Source: CAYZDV01 sp964477275 (GTDB lineage: Bacteria; Acidobacteriota; Aminicenantia; Aminicenantales; Aminicenantaceae). From it: a DNA stretch of 17,658 nucleotides. Of this stretch, positions 15,654-17,658 are shown one piece after another (positions within the stretch are counted from its first letter, which is position 1; every line of letters begins with the position of its first letter). The translations under genes were made by a program, and so were the position numbers. The stretch is taken from positions 1 to 17,658 of the forward strand of contig CAYZDV010000034.1 of the NCBI GenBank assembly GCA_964477275.1, read 5' to 3'. A model generated the notes under the pieces. It made no database searches. It saw only the letters and a program-made list of their open reading frames with translations, and was not told where the DNA came from.

Positions 15654-16775
15654 ATGAAGCCGGAAAGAGTCGAACTCCTGCTCTTGAAGCTTCCCTATGT
15701 CCATTTTTTTGAGACAAGCTTCGGCCGGGAATACGAGCGCGAATTCATCCTGGTCAAAGTCTATACTAAGGGAATCTGCGGCTACGGAGAGATGGTGGCC
15801 GGCAAAAGGCCCCTCTACAGCTACGAGACGACCCTCACGGCCTGGCACATCCTCAAGGATTTCCTGATTCCCCTTATTTTCCAGAAATCCATCGTTGATC
15901 CCGAGCTTTTTTCCAGGGAGGCGAGGAAATTCCGCGGCCATCCGATGGCCAAAGCCGGTCTTGAGCTGGCCCTGTGGGACCTGCTGGGAAAAAGCGAGGG
16001 GCAGCCTCTGTGGAAGATTTACGGCGGGGTGAGACGAGAGATTCCTGCCGGGGTGAGCGTCGGAATCCAGGAGACCATTGCTGACCTTGTGGCCCGGGTC
16101 CATTCTTTTCTCCAGGAAGGCTATCGGAGGGTGAAAGTCAAGATCAAGCCAGGGTGGGACCATGAGATCTGTGCCGCTTTGCGCAGGGAGCTCCCTCAGC
16201 TGCCCCTTCAGGTGGACGCCAACGGCGCTTACAGCCTCGAGGACAGGGAATCCCTGAAAAAGCTTGATGCGCATGACCTCCTCATGGTCGAGCAGCCCTT
16301 CCCTCCCTATGACCTCTGGGACCACAGCCGCCTCCAGGCGGAGATGAGGACTCCTCTCTGTCTGGATGAGAGCATCCTTTCGCTCGACTCCGCGCGCCAG
16401 GCCTGGGAGATGGAAAGTTGCCGGATCGTCAACATCAAAGTCGGCCGCGTGGGAGGAATTGTCGAGGCCAGGAAGATCCATGATTTTTGTCAGGCCAGGC
16501 AGATGCCTGTCTGGTGCGGGGGGATGCTGGAGTCAGGCATCGGGAGGGCTCATAACCTCCATCTGGCAGCCCTTCCCCATTTTCAACTGCCCAATGACCT
16601 ATCGGCGAGCAAGCGATACTATGCCGAGGATTTGATTGACCCGCCTGTTGAGCTCGGTTCTGGAGGGACGATCGCTGTCCCTCAGCTTCCGGGAATCGGT
16701 GTAGTTCCTCAGGAAAAAAGGATCAAAAAGGCGACCCTGAAGCGGGAAATTTTTAAGGCCCGCTCCTCGGTTTGA
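15654..16775 (+). CDS. menC: Enolase-superfamily enzyme, o-succinylbenzoate synthase / N-acylamino-acid racemase group
   Basis: 373 residues from the ATG at 15654; a TTG at 15603 is in frame but adds a basic leader unlike the family. Catalytic features of the MLE subgroup are intact: KxK with K161 and K163 (RRVKVKIKPGWD), metal ligands D188 (VDANGAY), E213 (EQPF) and D238 (LDES), and the opposing K262 (NIKVGRVGG). The C-terminal GGMLESGIGRAHN is the signature of the OSBS/NSAR group. OSBS makes o-succinylbenzoate for menaquinone; close relatives racemise N-succinyl amino acids, and many do both. No other menaquinone gene is nearby, and the neighbours are glycosyltransferases, so the symbol is provisional. 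It starts 88 bp after the GT4 gene with no strong ribosome site. Mobile-element remnants begin within ~40 bp of its stop. Confidence 0.82.
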   Translation: MKPERVELLLLKLPYVHFFETSFGREYEREFILVKVYTKGICGYGEMVAGKRPLYSYETTLTAWHILKDFLIPLIFQKSIVDPELFSREARKFRGHPMAKAGLELALWDLLGKSEGQPLWKIYGGVRREIPAGVSVGIQETIADLVARVHSFLQEGYRRVKVKIKPGWDHEICAALRRELPQLPLQVDANGAYSLEDRESLKKLDAHDLLMVEQPFPPYDLWDHSRLQAEMRTPLCLDESILSLDSARQAWEMESCRIVNIKVGRVGGIVEARKIHDFCQARQMPVWCGGMLESGIGRAHNLHLAALPHFQLPNDLSASKRYYAEDLIDPPVELGSGGTIAVPQLPGIGVVPQEKRIKKATLKREIFKARSSV

Positions 16776-16814
16776 ACCCCCCAGGAACATTCCCCGTTTC
16801 GACAGAATCCGGCA

Positions 16815-16982
16815 CCATTTCCGTATGCTGCGCATCTTCTTCAAGTACAAATCTCTGGAGCGGCTGTCCTTATCATCCAGCACCTCAAGCTGACCTTTGT
16901 GGCAGAAAGACCTCCGCCCCCTCATATCGCCTCGCAGGAAATTCTGACGGCCGCCGGGGCCTCGGACGAATATTTATCGTAA
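16815..16982 (+). pseudogene. Degenerate C-terminus of an IS91-like transposase
   Basis: One frame ending at TAA 16980-16982 reads LIIQHLKLTFVAERPPPP, then HIASQEILTAAGASDEYLS. This resembles, from memory, the C-terminal tail of IS91-family transposases. Just upstream, in other frames, are GTISV (~16811) and MLRIFF (~16824), which fit the usual preceding CPxCxGxMxVIxFI zinc-ribbon stretch, but the Cys residues are gone and at least one frameshift is needed to join the pieces. No start codon or N-terminal part precedes it, because menC ends at 16775. Similarity search would settle it. Confidence 0.5.
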
Positions 16983-17010
16983 TCTTCTCTTGCCCGGGGA
17001 GGAGAAGTCT

Positions 17011-17031
17011 GTCAGATTTCTGACGCTTTTT
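17011..17031 (+). terminator. Terminator-like hairpin after the transposase remnant
   Basis: GTCAG (17011-17015), loop ATTT, CTGAC (17020-17024), then GCTTTTT. The stem is only 5-6 bp, so it is weak. It sits 28 nt past the stop of the transposase remnant and may be its old terminator. Confidence 0.3.
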
Positions 17032-17077
17032 GGCTTGTCTGCGGCTTCCCGGCCCCTTTCCTCTCCTTCAGCTCAAT

Positions 17078-17107
17078 TTGACATCCCCGCGTATCATGTT
17101 TTATCAT
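17078..17107 (+). promoter_or_regulatory. Orphan sigma70-like promoter in the mobile-element region
   Basis: A perfect TTGACA (17078-17083), 18-nt spacer and TATCAT (17102-17107, 5 of 6) point rightward, toward the two hairpins and the transposase fragment. No intact gene follows. Confidence 0.4.
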
Positions 17108-17186
17108 TCCCCACGATGGGATGGGGCAAAATCACTGCAATGAATGCTCATCAAGCCGGCACAGCAAAAAACGAATTATCCTTTCT

Positions 17187-17227
17187 GGGGACATGCCGGG
17201 GGACATGTAGTCTTTGTACGTGTCCCC
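17187..17227. repeat. Strong hairpin with upstream direct repeat, REP-like or element end
   Basis: GGGGACATGTA (17199-17209) pairs with TACGTGTCCCC (17217-17227) over 11 bp with a single G-U pair, closing a 7-nt loop GTCTTTG. A second GGGGACATG lies just upstream at 17187-17195. Hairpins closed by GGGGAC/GTCCCC next to a direct copy of the arm are typical of palindromes moved by REP-associated (Y1) transposases or of IS termini. No Y1 transposase is in the window. Confidence 0.55.
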
Positions 17228-17249
17228 AAACTAAATTTTATTCGAACGT

Positions 17250-17284
17250 AAAGGGCGGATGCCCCGCAAGGGCATCTACCCTTT
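17250..17284. repeat. 35-nt hairpin, possible left terminus of an IS91-like element
   Basis: AAAGGG (17250-17255) and CCCTTT (17279-17284) enclose GATGCCC (17258-17264), loop CGCAA, GGGCATC (17270-17276), with a 2+2 nt internal loop. All 13 pairs are Watson-Crick. It lies about 30 nt upstream of the transposase fragment, where the terIS palindrome of an IS91-type element would be expected. A GAAC tetramer, the sort of target IS91 prefers, occurs at ~17244. Confidence 0.5.
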
Positions 17285-17314
17285 ATCATTTTCGGGGGGG
17301 ATTTCCTCCCTTGA

Positions 17315-17521
17315 AGTCTTTCTGCGGCAGTCCAGTCCCTTACGTTCTATTATGAGGCCCTTGCGGGCGGAACGCTCGTCCCCGGGATCGTTGTCCCCGT
17401 CCAGACCTTCGGCGATCGCATCAACTTCCACCCGCTCCTGCATCTCCTCGTGACCGAAGGCGGCGTGGACGGGGCCGGGATCTTCCCCAGGATCGCTCAT
17501 CTGGACGATTCGCGGCTGGCC
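17315..17521 (+). pseudogene. Central fragment of an IS91-family (HUH) transposase
   Basis: The frame from ~17315 reads AAVQSSLTFYYEALAGG, LVPGIVVPVQTFGDRINF, HPLLHLLVTEGGVDGAGIF, then LDDSRLA, which closely follows the central region of IS91-family transposases (consensus near VPGxVxxIQTFGDxxNFHPHLHxLVTDGG). A TGA at 17312 closes the frame upstream, so the zinc-binding N-terminal half is missing. Homology stops abruptly at 17521, so the Tyr-bearing catalytic C-terminal part is missing too. The HPHLH signature is HPLLH here, removing the first His of the metal-binding His-hydrophobic-His pair. It is a dead remnant of roughly 69 codons. Confidence 0.75.
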
Positions 17522-17658
17522 TATAGTGTGATATTCTTAGTTTCTGACTCTTCTCCACCGCTAGCATCTGTAACAGTTAACGTGACACTATAAGTACCAA
17601 ACCCCCGCCGGAAACTGAACTCGTGTTGACCAGAAGCACTGTCGCCGCTGACATTCCA
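17521..17658 (-). CDS. C-terminal end of a PKD-domain protein (5' part off the window)
   Basis: On the complement, 45 codons enter from the right edge and end at TAG (17521-17523). The peptide reads WNVSGDSASGQHEFSF, then GTYSVTLTVTDASGGEESE and TKNITL. The YSVTLTVTDASG strand-turn and the final TKxITL are the end of a PKD (Ig-like) domain, usually found in secreted or surface proteins for adhesion or polymer binding. The stop comes immediately after the domain, with no sorting signal. By my count this stretch is 65 of 138 G+C (47%), with only 38% in its last 60 coding-side bases, lower than the rest of the window, and uses AT-rich codons. The stop codon sits exactly at the junction with the transposase fragment, so the C-terminus may be natural or may have been truncated. 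Confidence 0.75.
   Translation of the reverse strand, partial: WNVSGDSASGQHEFSFRRGFGTYSVTLTVTDASGGEESETKNITL

Noticed and set aside
16990..17355. Open frame of ~121 codons across the mobile-element region
   Set aside because: It runs through two hairpins and a terminator-like stem, has no ribosome site and encodes no recognisable domain.
1..17658. CRISPR arrays, tRNA/rRNA genes, toxin-antitoxin or defence islands
   Set aside because: No regularly spaced repeats, cloverleaf or rRNA-like segments, and no nuclease, methylase or small paired genes were found on either strand by reading.

Overview
The window is about 17.7 kb of gene-dense, fairly GC-rich bacterial chromosome. The gene content suggests an Acidobacteriota-type lineage, most likely Candidatus Aminicenantes or a relative. 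The pointers are a lipoprotein with a GWxTD domain, a TonB-receptor-like outer-membrane protein with an N-terminal carboxypeptidase-regulatory-like domain, and standard Gram-negative envelope genes (TatA, TolC-family, lipoproteins). The taxonomic call is inference from gene families; no rRNA or tRNA gene is present to confirm it.

Layout, left to right. (1) 1-2002, minus: the first ~667 residues of a TonB-dependent-receptor-like protein, cut by the left edge. It diverges from a GWxTD lipoprotein (2344-3348, plus) across a 341-bp intergenic region with a good sigma70-like promoter for the receptor. (2) 3375-4541, minus: tatA followed by a ROK-family sugar kinase, a probable two-gene operon with its own promoter. 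(3) 4745-10148, plus: lepA (EF4), an unrecognised alpha-helical protein, a lipoprotein, mtnA and tsaD. The last four overlap end to start and form a tight operon combining translation quality/tRNA modification, methylthioribose salvage and envelope proteins of unknown role. (4) 10149-10471: an intergenic region with a hairpin repeat of a widely dispersed bacterial type, then a TolC-family outer-membrane protein (10472-12031). (5) 12164-16775, plus: a class-III PLP enzyme resembling glutamate-1-semialdehyde aminomutase, a WaaE-like family 2 glycosyltransferase, an overlapping family 4 glycosyltransferase started by TTG, and an enolase-superfamily enzyme of the o-succinylbenzoate synthase / N-acylamino-acid racemase group. 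The glycosyltransferases point to surface glycan synthesis.

(6) 16776-17658 differs from the rest. It holds no intact gene but carries remnants of IS91-like (HUH) transposase sequence (a degenerate C-terminus at ~16815-16982 and a central fragment at ~17315-17521), two strong hairpins that look like mobile-element ends or REP-type palindromes, an orphan promoter and a terminator-like hairpin. The transposase fragment runs directly into the stop codon of a minus-strand gene whose visible 45 residues are the end of a PKD domain; that gene has visibly lower G+C. I read this as a recombination or insertion boundary between core chromosome and an accessory region beyond the right edge.

No CRISPR array, tRNA, rRNA, toxin-antitoxin pair or recognisable defence system was seen. 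No clear undescribed system emerged. The most worthwhile leads are the mobile-element graveyard and PKD junction, the unrecognised protein in the mtnA-tsaD operon, and the atypical GSAM-like enzyme.
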